A stretch of 64,000 nt of DNA from contig DASYNF010000118.1 of NCBI GenBank assembly GCA_036008685.1, positions 19,097-83,096 on the forward strand, read 5' to 3'. The notes under the pieces were generated by a model. That model searched no databases, had not been told where the DNA came from, and saw only the letters and a program-made list of their open reading frames with translations. This document shows, piece by piece, positions 49,446-57,934 of the stretch (position 1 is the first letter of the stretch; every line of letters begins with the position of its first letter). The translations under genes and the position numbers were made by a program. The DNA is from Actinomadura_C sp036008685 (lineage in GTDB: Bacteria > Actinomycetota > Actinomycetes > Streptosporangiales > Streptosporangiaceae).

Positions 49446-50806
49446 CCGGTGGTGTCGTCCTTGTCACTCTCGCCGGCCCGGCCCTTGCCGTCCGGGTTCT
49501 TCGCGTCCTCACCGCCATCGTCCTCGCCGGCCGCGGGAGCGTCCGGAGCCTCGGTGAGCGCGGAGATGTCGAGGTCGGACTCTGTGCCATGCACGAACGC
49601 GTCCGGGTCGTCCAGGTCACCGGCGGCCGGCATGAGGTCCGGGTGCTGCCAGACGGCGTCGCGGCCATCGACGCCACGGGCATCGGTCAGCGCCCGCCAC
49701 AGCGCGCCCGCCTCACGCAGCCGACGGGGTCGCAGCTCCAGGCCGACGAGGGTGGCGAACGTGCGTTCCGCGGGGCCGCCCGTGGCCCTCCTGCGGCGTA
49801 CGGCCTCGGCGAGCCTCGCCGTCTCGGGCAGCCTGCCCTCCGCGACTCCGTTGACCACGGTGTCCACCCAGCCCTCGACCAGGGCGAGCGCGGTCTCCAG
49901 CCGGGCCAGCGCGGCCTTCTGCTGTGGGGTCTCCTCGGACTGGAGCTGAAGCTCCTCGCCGAACGCCCGCTGCAGGGCCTCGGGGTCGCTGATGTCGATG
50001 CCGGCGACCGACTCCTCGAGGTGGGACAGGTCGACGGTGATGCCCCGGGCATACTCCTCGACCGCCCCCAGCAGGTGCCCGCGCAACCAGGGGACGTGGG
50101 CGAACAGCCGTTGGTGCGCGGCCTCGCGCAGCGCGAGATAAAGCCGTACCTGATCCTCCGGCAGCTCGAGCCCGGCGCCGAAGTCGCTCACCCCGGCGGG
50201 CAGCAGCGCGCCCACTCCTTCGGGGGCCAGCGGCAGTCCGACGTCGGTGGATCCCACCACCTCACGGGCCAGGGCTCCGAGGGCCTGCCCGGCCTGGCCG
50301 CCGACCATGGCACCGGCCATCTGGCGGATCATGCCGACGAGGGGCCCGGCCACCGCTCGCATCTCCTCGGGGAGTGCTCCGCCGAGTGAGTCGACCATGC
50401 GGGTCGCGATGGGGTCGCACAGCTTGGACCACACCGGCAGGGTCTGCTCGATCCACTCCGACCGGCTCCAGGCCTTGGGCGTACGAATTCCCGCGGGGAG
50501 CGACGTGCCCTCGTCGAGCCAGAGGTCGGCCAGTCGGAGCGCCTCCTGGACCTGGCGGTGTTCGGTGTCGACGATAGAGGGGTCGCCCTGCTCGCTCACC
50601 GTGTGCCGGGCGATGTTCTTGGCGACATCCCAGTTCAGCGGTCCTTCACCGCCTTCGCCGCTCTGGTGTGTGAGCATGTCGGCGAAGCGGTGAAGCATGT
50701 CCGCGAACTGGCTCATGTCGCCGCCCATGGCGGCGAACGGGTCCTGGGGCCTGCTCTCGTCGCCCTCGTCACCGGGCCGGCCGAAGCCGAAGGGTATGTC
50801 ACTCAT
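49442..50806 (-). CDS. DUF2342 zinc-metalloprotease-like protein
   Basis: Protein of 454 aa of the actinobacterial family annotated as zinc-dependent metalloprotease. Visible marks: ALREAAHQRLFAHVPWL (the HExxH is absent; the E-A-A-H group stands in its place), GDPSIVDTEHRQ near the N-terminus and VEGWVDTVV later. The C-terminal 60 residues are acidic and low-complexity. Activity is unproven. It overlaps the Nudix gene and is divergent from the SDR gene. Equivalent to Rv3195. Confidence 0.87.
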   Translation of the reverse strand: MSDIPFGFGRPGDEGDESRPQDPFAAMGGDMSQFADMLHRFADMLTHQSGEGGEGPLNWDVAKNIARHTVSEQGDPSIVDTEHRQVQEALRLADLWLDEGTSLPAGIRTPKAWSRSEWIEQTLPVWSKLCDPIATRMVDSLGGALPEEMRAVAGPLVGMIRQMAGAMVGGQAGQALGALAREVVGSTDVGLPLAPEGVGALLPAGVSDFGAGLELPEDQVRLYLALREAAHQRLFAHVPWLRGHLLGAVEEYARGITVDLSHLEESVAGIDISDPEALQRAFGEELQLQSEETPQQKAALARLETALALVEGWVDTVVNGVAEGRLPETARLAEAVRRRRATGGPAERTFATLVGLELRPRRLREAGALWRALTDARGVDGRDAVWQHPDLMPAAGDLDDPDAFVHGTESDLDISALTEAPDAPAAGEDDGGEDAKNPDGKGRAGESDKDDTTG

Positions 50807-50893
50807 GTGTTGACCACAGGCTGCATGATGGGGTCATAACGCCACGTTAGTCGGTCCAGGCAAAGAGGCGCACAAAGGAAGGGGGCGCTCCCC

Positions 50894-51982
50894 ATGGCAA
50901 AGGGACAGATTCGCCCTCGGCGTAGTTCGGGCCCGGTCGTCGCGGTCACGGGCGCGGCGACGGGAGCGGGGCGCGCGCTCGCCGCCCGGCTCGCGGAATC
51001 CGGCGAGATACGTAAGGTCGTCGCGATAGACGAACACCGAGGCGATGTGCCGGATGTGATCTGGCGGGTCATGGACGTACGTGACCCGCAGCTGTCCAAC
51101 CGGCTCTCCGATGTGGACGTGATAGTCCATCTCGATATCGAGCGGTCGCCGGAGGCCGATCACCGGAAACGGCGCACCTACAACGTGCGTGGCGCGCAGA
51201 CCGTGGTCACCGCGGCGGGAGCGGCCCGCGTCCGGCGTGTGGTCCTTGTCACCAGCGCGATGGTCTACGGCGCGCTCGCCGACAATCCGGTCCCGCTCGC
51301 CGAGGACGCCCCGCTCCAGGGCGAGTCCAACTCGAGTCTCGTCGGGGACTTCCTGGAGATCGAGGAGCTGGCGGCACGCGCACCCGTGACGCATCCCGGC
51401 ATGACCGTGACGGTCCTGCGCCCCGCGGCCCTGGTCGGTCCCGGCGTCGACACCGTCGTCACCCGCCATTTCGAAGCGCCCCGGCTGCTGGCGGTCAAGG
51501 GCAGTGCGCCGCGGTGGCAGTTCTGTCACATCGATGATCTCGTGACGGCGCTCGAGCTCGCGGCCCTGGGAAAGGTCTCGGGGATCATGGGGGTGGGCTC
51601 CGAGGGGTGGCTGGAGCAGGACGAGGTCGAGGAGCTCACCGGCAAGCGCCGGTTCGAGCTCCCCGCTGTGATCACCTTCGGGACGGCACAGCGCCTTCAC
51701 CGGATCGGCGTGACCCCTGCACCGGCCACCGACCTGCAGTACGTCGTCTATCCGTGGGTGGTCGACTGCGCCGTCCTGCGCAACACCGGGTGGAAGCCGG
51801 CCTACGACAACGCCTCCGCGCTGACGGCGTTGATCGAGGAGACCGCCGGCCGCCACGCGCTGGCGGGACGGCGGGTCGGAGGCAAGGAGGCCACCATGGC
51901 CACCGCGGCCGGCGCCACCGTGGCGGTCATCGGCGCCGCCGCGGTCGTACGGAGAGCACGCCGCAAGAGGAGGATTCAGTAA
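50894..51982 (+). CDS. NAD-dependent epimerase/SDR-type protein
   Basis: Extended SDR-like protein of 362 aa. VVAVTGAATGAGRAL is the dinucleotide-binding loop, DVIVHLDIE follows, and the catalytic region has TSAMVYGALADNP with the Tyr of YGALAD, but not the full YxxxK. A C-terminal hydrophobic helix (ATVAVIGAAAVV) and basic tail suggest membrane association. ATG at 50894 follows GGAAGGGGG. One base separates it from moaE. Substrate unknown. Confidence 0.83.
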   Translation: MAKGQIRPRRSSGPVVAVTGAATGAGRALAARLAESGEIRKVVAIDEHRGDVPDVIWRVMDVRDPQLSNRLSDVDVIVHLDIERSPEADHRKRRTYNVRGAQTVVTAAGAARVRRVVLVTSAMVYGALADNPVPLAEDAPLQGESNSSLVGDFLEIEELAARAPVTHPGMTVTVLRPAALVGPGVDTVVTRHFEAPRLLAVKGSAPRWQFCHIDDLVTALELAALGKVSGIMGVGSEGWLEQDEVEELTGKRRFELPAVITFGTAQRLHRIGVTPAPATDLQYVVYPWVVDCAVLRNTGWKPAYDNASALTALIEETAGRHALAGRRVGGKEATMATAAGATVAVIGAAAVVRRARRKRRIQ

Positions 51983-51983
51983 C

Positions 51984-52406
51984 GTGGACGTCATCCGGCT
52001 GATCGGGATCCGCGACGTGCCGCTCTCGGTCGATGAGGTGATGACCTCCGTGGCCGACTCCGGAGCCGGAGGCACGGCACTGTTCGTCGGCACGGTCCGG
52101 GACGAGGACCACGACGCGGCGGTCACCCGCCTGTCCTACAGTGCCCATCCGAGCGCGGAGCAGGTGCTCAGGTCGGTCGCGGAGAAGATCGCGGCCGACC
52201 ACCCGGTCCGGGCGCTCGCCGCCGTGCACCGGGTCGGAGACCTGGAGATCGGTGATCTCGCCGTCGTCGTCGCGGTGGCGTGCCCGCATCGAGCGGAGGC
52301 CTTCGAGGCCTGCCGGCGACTGATCGACGACGTCAAGTCCCAGGTCCCCATCTGGAAGCATCAGATCTTCACGGACGGGACCACCGAATGGGTCGGGGCC
52401 TGCTGA
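51984..52406 (+). CDS. moaE: Molybdopterin synthase catalytic subunit MoaE
   Basis: MoaE of 140 aa, which with thiocarboxylated MoaD adds two sulfurs to precursor Z. GGTALFVGTVRDED and the late VPIWKHQIFTDGTTEWV (catalytic Lys) are clear. GTG at 51984 is one base after the SDR stop, so the two are co-transcribed. No moaD or other moa gene is in this window; MoeZ is 36 kb upstream. Confidence 0.92.
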   Translation: MDVIRLIGIRDVPLSVDEVMTSVADSGAGGTALFVGTVRDEDHDAAVTRLSYSAHPSAEQVLRSVAEKIAADHPVRALAAVHRVGDLEIGDLAVVVAVACPHRAEAFEACRRLIDDVKSQVPIWKHQIFTDGTTEWVGAC

Positions 52407-52413
52407 AACGGCA

Positions 52414-52419
52414 TAGGCT
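52414..52419 (+). promoter_or_regulatory. -10 hexamer TAGGCT, probable leaderless promoter
   Basis: TAGGCT is seven bases before the ATG at 52427, in the 20-base gap after moaE, identical in arrangement to that at 4041. Confidence 0.5.
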
Positions 52420-52426
52420 TCCGGAC

Positions 52427-53482
52427 ATGTCCCGTCGTGCTGCCACCCTTGTCGTCACGAGTGTTCTGACCCTGGTCCTCGGCCTGGTCGGTGCGCTGAT
52501 ACCGGTGCCGTACGTCGCGCTGATGCCGGGGCCGACCACGAACACGCTCGGCAAGAACGCCAAGGGGCAGCCGCTGATCCAGATCGATGGCCGCCGGACC
52601 TATTCCGACGGGGGCCACCTCAACTTCACGACGGTGGCCTACCAGGGCGGTCCCGGAAACCGCATCGATCTGTTCACGGCATTGCGGGGCTGGCTCGACT
52701 CCACGGTCGCGATCGTTCCCGAGGAGACCGTCTTCCCCAGGAACGAGACGGTCAAGGAGGTCGAGCATGAGAACACGCTCCAGATGGAGAACTCCCAGCA
52801 GTCCGCGGTCGCCGCGGCCCTGACCGAGCTCAAGATCCCGGTGGGCGGCGTCGTCACGGTGGAGATGACGCAGAAGAACTCGCCTGCGGACGGAAAGCTC
52901 CGCAAGGACGATGAGGTCGTCGAGCTCGACGGTGTCAAGGCCCGCACCGCGGCGGCCGTTGCCAGCCGGATGTCCGAGCACAAGCCCGGTGACACCGTCA
53001 CCGTCGGGATCAGGCGTGGCGGCAAGGAACAAAAGATCAAGCTGCGCGCGGCGGCCTCCCCCGCGGACCGATCCCGGGCGATGATGGGAGTGGTCCTGCG
53101 CGACAGGTTCACGTTTCCGTTCACCGTCAAGATCACGGTCGGCGACGTCGGAGGTCCGAGTGCGGGCCTGATGTTCTCCCTGGCCATCCTGGACAAGCTG
53201 ACCCCCGGGAGCCTCACCGGAGGCAGGTTCATCGCCGGCACGGGGACCATCACCCCGGACGGAGAGGTCGGCCCGATCGGTGGCATCCAGCAGAAGATGA
53301 TCGCCGCCCGCAAGGCGGGCGCGACCGTGTTCCTCACGCCGGCGGACAACTGCCGGGAGGCCGTGGGCGCCGCTCCTGAGGGGCTACGGCTCGTCAGGAG
53401 CGACACCCTGCACAGCGCTGTGACCGCTCTCGACGCCGTGCGCGCCGGCAAGGGGCCCGTCCCCTCCTGCCCGAAGGCCTGA
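52427..53482 (+). CDS. PDZ-Lon-like membrane serine protease (YlbL type)
   Basis: Protein of 351 aa: an N-terminal membrane helix (VVTSVLTLVLGLVGALIPV), a PDZ-like domain (about 130-215), and a Lon-type protease domain with GGPSAGLMFSLAIL (catalytic Ser) and GGIQQKMIAARKAGA (Lys). Family members are in the YlbL group; the substrate is unknown. ATG at 52427 has a -10-like TAGGCT upstream and no ribosome site. Position corresponds to Rv3194c. A long hairpin follows. Confidence 0.9.
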   Translation: MSRRAATLVVTSVLTLVLGLVGALIPVPYVALMPGPTTNTLGKNAKGQPLIQIDGRRTYSDGGHLNFTTVAYQGGPGNRIDLFTALRGWLDSTVAIVPEETVFPRNETVKEVEHENTLQMENSQQSAVAAALTELKIPVGGVVTVEMTQKNSPADGKLRKDDEVVELDGVKARTAAAVASRMSEHKPGDTVTVGIRRGGKEQKIKLRAAASPADRSRAMMGVVLRDRFTFPFTVKITVGDVGGPSAGLMFSLAILDKLTPGSLTGGRFIAGTGTITPDGEVGPIGGIQQKMIAARKAGATVFLTPADNCREAVGAAPEGLRLVRSDTLHSAVTALDAVRAGKGPVPSCPKA

Positions 53483-53497
53483 TCCCCCCCATCCGCC

Positions 53498-53560
53498 CGT
53501 GATCTTGTAGTTGTCCGCGGCGGCGGGTGGCCACGGACCGCGGACAACTACAAGATCACG
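53498..53560. terminator. Perfect 23-bp inverted repeat between converging genes
   Basis: Arms 53498-53520 and 53538-53560 pair perfectly with a 17-base loop. The outermost bases (CGTGATCTTG / CAAGATCACG) match the end of the 4796 motif. Confidence 0.88.
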
Positions 53561-53583
53561 AGCGGGAGGATCCCGGCTCGGGA

Positions 53584-54168
53584 TCAGGAGCCGGACGCCC
53601 CCTGGCCGTTGCCGGGGGCCTGGCCGGGCTCGTCCTCAAGGTCCTCGTCGGGCTCGATGTCGGGTTCCAGGGTGGCGGCCAGCGCGTTGGCCAGCCCGGG
53701 GACCAGGTCGGGGCCGGAGAGCACCTCGTCATCGGTGTCGTGCGTGCGCGACCGGATCGCCGAATGCCGGGTCCCGTCCCTCAGTACACCGACGACCAGC
53801 CGTACGTCCTCGCGTTCCGGATGGCCCGCCACGAACGAGGTGGCGTCCGCGTCCGTCTCGGGGAGCTCGTCCTCCGCGTCGGGCGGAAGCACGATGCGTT
53901 CCATGACGAGTGCGCATCCCACGACGCCGTCCGGCCAGGCGATCGACGCCAGTACGTCCTCTATCGAGCCCTCCTCGGGCAGTGGCGGCTGCTCCAGCGC
54001 GGCGATCGTCTCCACGTCCGCCGGGAGCTCGAGGCGGTCGGCCAGCTCCGGCTCCTCGGCGCGCAGCTCGGCCGTCTCCACCAACGCATAGAGACGTGGC
54101 GGAGCGTCCCAGCCGATTTCGGCCGAATGCCGCTCGAGATCTAGTACAACTTCTTCCAAGTCAGTCAC
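53584..54168 (-). CDS. PPA1309 family protein
   Basis: Conserved actinobacterial protein of 194 aa, acidic. Family stretches: EIGWDAPPRLYALVETAEL, the middle ASIAWPDGVVGCALVMERIVLPPD and VRLVVGVLRDGTRHSAIR. The last 30 residues are Asp/Glu/Pro-rich. GTG at 54168. Function unknown. Converges with the PDZ gene over the long hairpin. Confidence 0.87.
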   Translation of the reverse strand: MTDLEEVVLDLERHSAEIGWDAPPRLYALVETAELRAEEPELADRLELPADVETIAALEQPPLPEEGSIEDVLASIAWPDGVVGCALVMERIVLPPDAEDELPETDADATSFVAGHPEREDVRLVVGVLRDGTRHSAIRSRTHDTDDEVLSGPDLVPGLANALAATLEPDIEPDEDLEDEPGQAPGNGQGASGS

Positions 54169-54264
54169 CCCGCCATCTTTCCCTCAATCGGCATGGGCAA
54201 GAGCGGGAACCCCGGGCATGCTCGGTAAGTTGCACTAGAAGCACCTCGCTGCGCTCGCGCGGAG

Positions 54265-54400
54265 GCGAGCCGACCATGAACGACGGAGCGGTGAGCCGAC
54301 GAGTGAGCGGAGTGATCGACCGTTATCGCGCGAAGCGCGCCGGTGCGGTCGGTCACGAAGTGAATGAGAAGGCGAGCGCGACCATGAACGGAGCGGAGCT
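54265..54400. repeat. Degenerate GAGCG-rich repeats upstream of the UPF0182 gene
   Basis: CGACCATGAACG recurs (about 54271 and 54379) followed each time by GGAGCG, and the sequence between is built of short GCGAG/GAGCG/GTGAGC units. One frame encodes a Met-Asn-(Asp)-Gly-Ala motif twice. It ends against the start codon and supplies GGAGCGGAGC as a possible ribosome site. Confidence 0.5.
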
Positions 54401-57331
54401 TTGACCTTCCGGACCCCCGGTCTCAGAGGCGGCGGGATCGCCACCAGCCGCTCACGGCTACTACTGCCGGTGGCCGTGATCCTCGCGGTCGCCGTCGTGC
54501 TCTTCCTCGTGTTCACCGCGATCTGGACCGACCTGCTCTGGTATCGCTCGGTCGGTTTCTCCTCGGTCTACTCGACCGAGCTGTGGGTGAGGGTGGTGTT
54601 GTTCATCGGCGCGGGGGTCCTCATGGGCCTGGTCGTCGGGGCCAACATGGCCGTCGCCTACCGGCTGCGCCCGGCCTACCGGCCGTTGTCGGTGGAACAG
54701 CAGGGCCTGGAGCGCTACCGGGCCGCCGTCGATCCGCACCGCCGGCTCATCGCCACCGCCCTCATCGGCGTGCTGGCACTGCTCACCGGCTCGTCCGCCT
54801 CCGGCCGGTGGCACACCTGGCTCGCGTTCATGAACCGGACCTCCTTCGGGAGGAAGGACCCGCAGTTCCACAAGGACATCTCGTTCTTCGTCTTCACCTA
54901 CCCCTTCCTGCGCCTCGTGCTCGGTTACCTCTTCGCCACGGTGATCCTGTCGATCATGGTCGCTGTGATCGTGCACTATCTGTACGGCGGACTGCGGCTG
55001 CAGGGTCCCGGTGACAAGGCGAGCCCGCCGGCCCGGGCCCACCTGTCCGTACTCGTCGGGGTCTTCGTCCTGCTCAAGGCGGTGGCCTACTGGTACGACC
55101 GGTACGGGCTCGCGCTCTCGGAGCGCGGGGTCGTCTCCGGGCCGTCCTACACCGATGTCAACGCCGTTCTTCCCGCCAAGACGATCCTTGCGGTCATCGC
55201 TCTCATCTGTGCCGTGATGTTCTTCATGAACAGCGTGCGGCGCGGAATGACGCTCCCCGGTGTGGGCTTCGGCCTGCTGGTCCTGTCGGCGATCCTCGTG
55301 GGCGGGGTCTACCCCCTCCTGATCCAGCAGTTCCAGGTGCGGCCGAACGAGCTCGACAAGGAGTCGAAGTACATCGGCCGCAACATCACCGCCACCCGGG
55401 AGGCCTATGGGGTGGACAAGGCCAAGGTGACGGCCTATGGAGCGGAGACCAAGCTCTCGCAGGACCAGCTCCGCAGCGAGGCGTCCACGATCTCGGGTGT
55501 CCGGCTGCTCGATCCGGCCGTGGTGGGGTCGACCTTCCAGCAGCTGCAGCAGGTCCGGAACTTCTACCGGTTCCCGGACGTGCTGGACATCGACCGTTAC
55601 CAGCTCGAGGGCACGAGCCGGGACACCGTCGTGGCCGTACGGGAGGTCGAAGGAGCGCCGGAGGGCCGCAAGGGCTGGGTCAACGACCACCTCGTCTACA
55701 CCCACGGCTACGGATTCGTCGGCGCCCTCGGCAACAAGGTCACCGACAAGGGCGAGCCGGACTATGTCGAGAAGAACATCCCCCCGACCGGGGCGCTCGG
55801 CACCTTCGAGCCGCGGATCTACTTCGGTGAGCGCTCTCCCTCCTACTCCGTCGTGGGGGCGCCCGCCGGGACGCAGGCCCGTGAGCTCGACTACCCCGAC
55901 GAGAGCGCGGCGGGGCAGCAGAACAACACCTACAAGGGCAGCGGCGGCGTGCCGATCGGCTCGCTGGTCAACCGGCTCCTCTTCTCGGCCAAGTTCCAGG
56001 AGAAGAACCTGCTGCTCTCCGGCGCCATCAACAAGGATGCCAGGATCCTCTACAACCGGACCCCGCGAGAGCGGGTCGAGCGGGTCGCGCCGTGGCTCAC
56101 CCTGGACGGCGACCCCTATCCGGCCGTCGTGGGCGGCCGGGTGCTGTGGATCCTGGACGGCTACACCACCTCGGCGGGCTACCCCTACTCCGAGCGGATG
56201 AGCCTGGGAGACGCCACCCGGGACACGGTCACCGACACCAGGTCGGCCGTGGCCAGGCAGGCCAACGACCGGGTGAACTACATGCGCAACTCGGTCAAGG
56301 CCACGGTGGACGCCTACGACGGCACGGTCCGCCTGTACGCCTGGGACGAGAAGGACCCGGTGCTCCGGACGTGGATGAAGGCCTTCGACGGCGTGGTCCA
56401 GCCGAAGAGCGAGATCACCCCGCAGCTGATGGCCCACCTGCGCTATCCCGAGGATCTGTTCAAGGTGCAGCGCCGCATCCTGGCCCGCTACCACGTACAG
56501 CAGCCCGGCGCCTTCTACAGCGGTCAGGACTTCTGGGACGTTCCCCAGGACCCGACGACGAGCAAGGGCAAGACCCAGCCGCCCTACTACCTGAGCCTGA
56601 GGATGCCGGGTGAGCCGGAGCCGAAGTTCTCCCTCACCACGGCCTACAGCCCGCGGGGCCGTCCCAACCTGGCCGCGTTCATGTCCGTCGACGCCACGTC
56701 CGGCCAGTCGTACGGGCAGATGCGCGTGCTGGAGTTGCCCCGCAACTCGCCCATCCAGGGGCCAGGGCAGGTGCAGAACTCCTTCGAGTCCGACGCCAGT
56801 GTCAAGAAGGTCCTGACGGACCTGCGGATCGGTGGCACCCAGACCGTGCTCGGCAACCTGCTGACGCTGCCGTTCGGCGGTGGGCTCCTGTACGTGGAGC
56901 CGGTCTACGCACAGGCCTCCGGGGGCACGGAGCAGGAGCCCTACCCGATCCTCAAGCAGGTGCTGGTGATGTACGGCACCGATGTCGGCGCCGGCGCGAC
57001 CCTGCAGGAGGCGCTGAACCAGATCTTCAAGGACACCGGTTCGGCCGCTCCGCCGCCGTCCACGGGCGGAACCGCGGGTGGACAGGCCTCCGCGGACGTC
57101 CAGCGCGCGATCTCCGACGCGCAGAAGGCGTTCAACGACGGCCAGGAGGCGCTGAAGAAGAACGACTGGACGAGCTACGGGGAGGCGCAGCGGCGGCTCA
57201 AGGAGGCGCTGGACCGGCTGGCCAAGGCCCAGTCCGCCACGTCCCAGCAGAAGCCGTCGTCCTCGCCGTCACCCGCGGCCAGTCCCTCCACCAGCCCGTC
57301 CGCCGCCCCGTCCGCGACCCCGTCGGGCTGA
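54401..57331 (+). CDS. UPF0182 family membrane protein
   Basis: Large protein of 976 aa. The N-terminal third has seven hydrophobic helices, beginning LLPVAVILAVAVVLFLVF and including WTDLLWYRSVGFSSVY. The rest is an extracytoplasmic domain with YGFVGALGNKVTD and PVYAQASGGTEQEPYP. The C-terminal 100 residues hold a coiled-coil-like segment and a Ser/Pro-rich tail. Function unknown; counterpart of Rv3193c. TTG at 54401 gives MTFRTPG and follows GGAGCGGAGC. A strong terminator follows. Confidence 0.9.
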   Translation: MTFRTPGLRGGGIATSRSRLLLPVAVILAVAVVLFLVFTAIWTDLLWYRSVGFSSVYSTELWVRVVLFIGAGVLMGLVVGANMAVAYRLRPAYRPLSVEQQGLERYRAAVDPHRRLIATALIGVLALLTGSSASGRWHTWLAFMNRTSFGRKDPQFHKDISFFVFTYPFLRLVLGYLFATVILSIMVAVIVHYLYGGLRLQGPGDKASPPARAHLSVLVGVFVLLKAVAYWYDRYGLALSERGVVSGPSYTDVNAVLPAKTILAVIALICAVMFFMNSVRRGMTLPGVGFGLLVLSAILVGGVYPLLIQQFQVRPNELDKESKYIGRNITATREAYGVDKAKVTAYGAETKLSQDQLRSEASTISGVRLLDPAVVGSTFQQLQQVRNFYRFPDVLDIDRYQLEGTSRDTVVAVREVEGAPEGRKGWVNDHLVYTHGYGFVGALGNKVTDKGEPDYVEKNIPPTGALGTFEPRIYFGERSPSYSVVGAPAGTQARELDYPDESAAGQQNNTYKGSGGVPIGSLVNRLLFSAKFQEKNLLLSGAINKDARILYNRTPRERVERVAPWLTLDGDPYPAVVGGRVLWILDGYTTSAGYPYSERMSLGDATRDTVTDTRSAVARQANDRVNYMRNSVKATVDAYDGTVRLYAWDEKDPVLRTWMKAFDGVVQPKSEITPQLMAHLRYPEDLFKVQRRILARYHVQQPGAFYSGQDFWDVPQDPTTSKGKTQPPYYLSLRMPGEPEPKFSLTTAYSPRGRPNLAAFMSVDATSGQSYGQMRVLELPRNSPIQGPGQVQNSFESDASVKKVLTDLRIGGTQTVLGNLLTLPFGGGLLYVEPVYAQASGGTEQEPYPILKQVLVMYGTDVGAGATLQEALNQIFKDTGSAAPPPSTGGTAGGQASADVQRAISDAQKAFNDGQEALKKNDWTSYGEAQRRLKEALDRLAKAQSATSQQKPSSSPSPAASPSTSPSAAPSATPSG

Positions 57332-57350
57332 GCCGCCCCGTCCGGACAGG

Positions 57351-57386
57351 CCCCACCCCCGGCGGGAATACCGGCCGGGGGTGGGG
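57351..57386 (+). terminator. Terminator after the UPF0182 gene
   Basis: A perfect 13-bp stem (57351-57363 with 57374-57386) and ten-base loop, followed by TGTTGTG. Confidence 0.8.
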
Positions 57387-57446
57387 TGTTGTGATGAGTA
57401 CGCGGGAACGTGCGAGCGGCCCGCAAAGGGGCGTGCGGCCATCGAT

Positions 57447-57475
57447 TTGCCTTAGGTCGCACCGCACCATAGAGT
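57447..57475 (+). promoter_or_regulatory. Promoter of initiator tRNA copy 1
   Basis: -35 TTGCCT (57447-57452), a 17-base spacer and -10 TAGAGT (57470-57475), 11 bases before the tRNA. Confidence 0.7.
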
Positions 57476-57486
57476 TAAGACATCGC

Positions 57487-57563
57487 CGCGGGGTGGAGCA
57501 GCTCGGTAGCTCGCTGGGCTCATAACCCAGAGGTCGCAGGTTCAAATCCTGCCCCCGCTACCA
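57487..57563 (+). tRNA. tRNA-fMet (CAT), copy 1
   Basis: 77-base tRNA with encoded CCA. Anticodon CAT in a stem with three G-C pairs (GGG/CCC) and a C1-U72 mismatch at the acceptor end mark it as the initiator. T loop TTCAAAT in the GCAGG/CCTGC stem is regular. Identical to copy 2. Confidence 0.95.
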
Positions 57564-57567
57564 CGAT

Positions 57568-57605
57568 CGAAGGCTCGGAGGATTTCCTCCGAGCCTTCGC
57601 TTTTG
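57568..57605 (+). terminator. Terminator of initiator tRNA copy 1
   Basis: A 15-bp stem (57568-57582 with 57585-57599) followed by CTTTTG. Confidence 0.8.
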
Positions 57606-57717
57606 TGGTGGATCTCCGGTGTCGCCCCGGGACGATCATGTCCAGGGGCTGTCATCCGGAAGGCGTGTCAGGGGCCTCGGCTCATGGCCGGGTCTCGAGG
57701 GTCGCGGGGTAACCGTT

Positions 57718-57746
57718 TTGCCTTAGGGGCCTGGATGGCATAGAGT
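57718..57746 (+). promoter_or_regulatory. Promoter of initiator tRNA copy 2
   Basis: -35 TTGCCT (57718-57723), 17 bases, -10 TAGAGT (57741-57746); the layout equals copy 1. Confidence 0.7.
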
Positions 57747-57757
57747 AAAGACATCGC

Positions 57758-57834
57758 CGCGGGGTGGAGCAGCTCGGTAGCTCGCTGGGCTCATAACCCA
57801 GAGGTCGCAGGTTCAAATCCTGCCCCCGCTACCA
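57758..57834 (+). tRNA. tRNA-fMet (CAT), copy 2
   Basis: Identical 77-base copy of the initiator tRNA, 271 bases downstream of copy 1, with the same C1-U72 mismatch, CAT anticodon and encoded CCA. It is independently promoted and terminated. Confidence 0.95.
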
Positions 57835-57838
57835 CGAT

Positions 57839-57878
57839 CGAAGGGCCCGGAGGATTTCCTCCGGGCCCTTCGTGTTTT
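57839..57878 (+). terminator. Terminator of initiator tRNA copy 2
   Basis: A stem of about 15 bp (57839-57854 with 57857-57872) followed by GTTTT. It has G-C changes relative to copy 1 that keep pairing. Confidence 0.8.
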
Positions 57879-57883
57879 CTCTT

Positions 57884-57919
57884 GCCCATTCGATGCTCCT
57901 GGCCCATTCGATGCTCCTG
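57884..57919. repeat. 18-bp tandem duplication
   Basis: GCCCATTCGATGCTCCTG is exactly repeated (57884-57901, 57902-57919); a further partial CTCCTGGTCATGGCC repeat follows. It ends before the epimerase stop. Confidence 0.9.
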
Positions 57920-57934
57920 GTCATGGCCTCCTGG

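Noticed and set aside
54461..56494. 677-codon open frame on the minus strand
   Set aside because: It is antisense to the UPF0182 gene; the composition is the usual G/R/P/V-rich shadow of high-GC DNA and no domain is visible.
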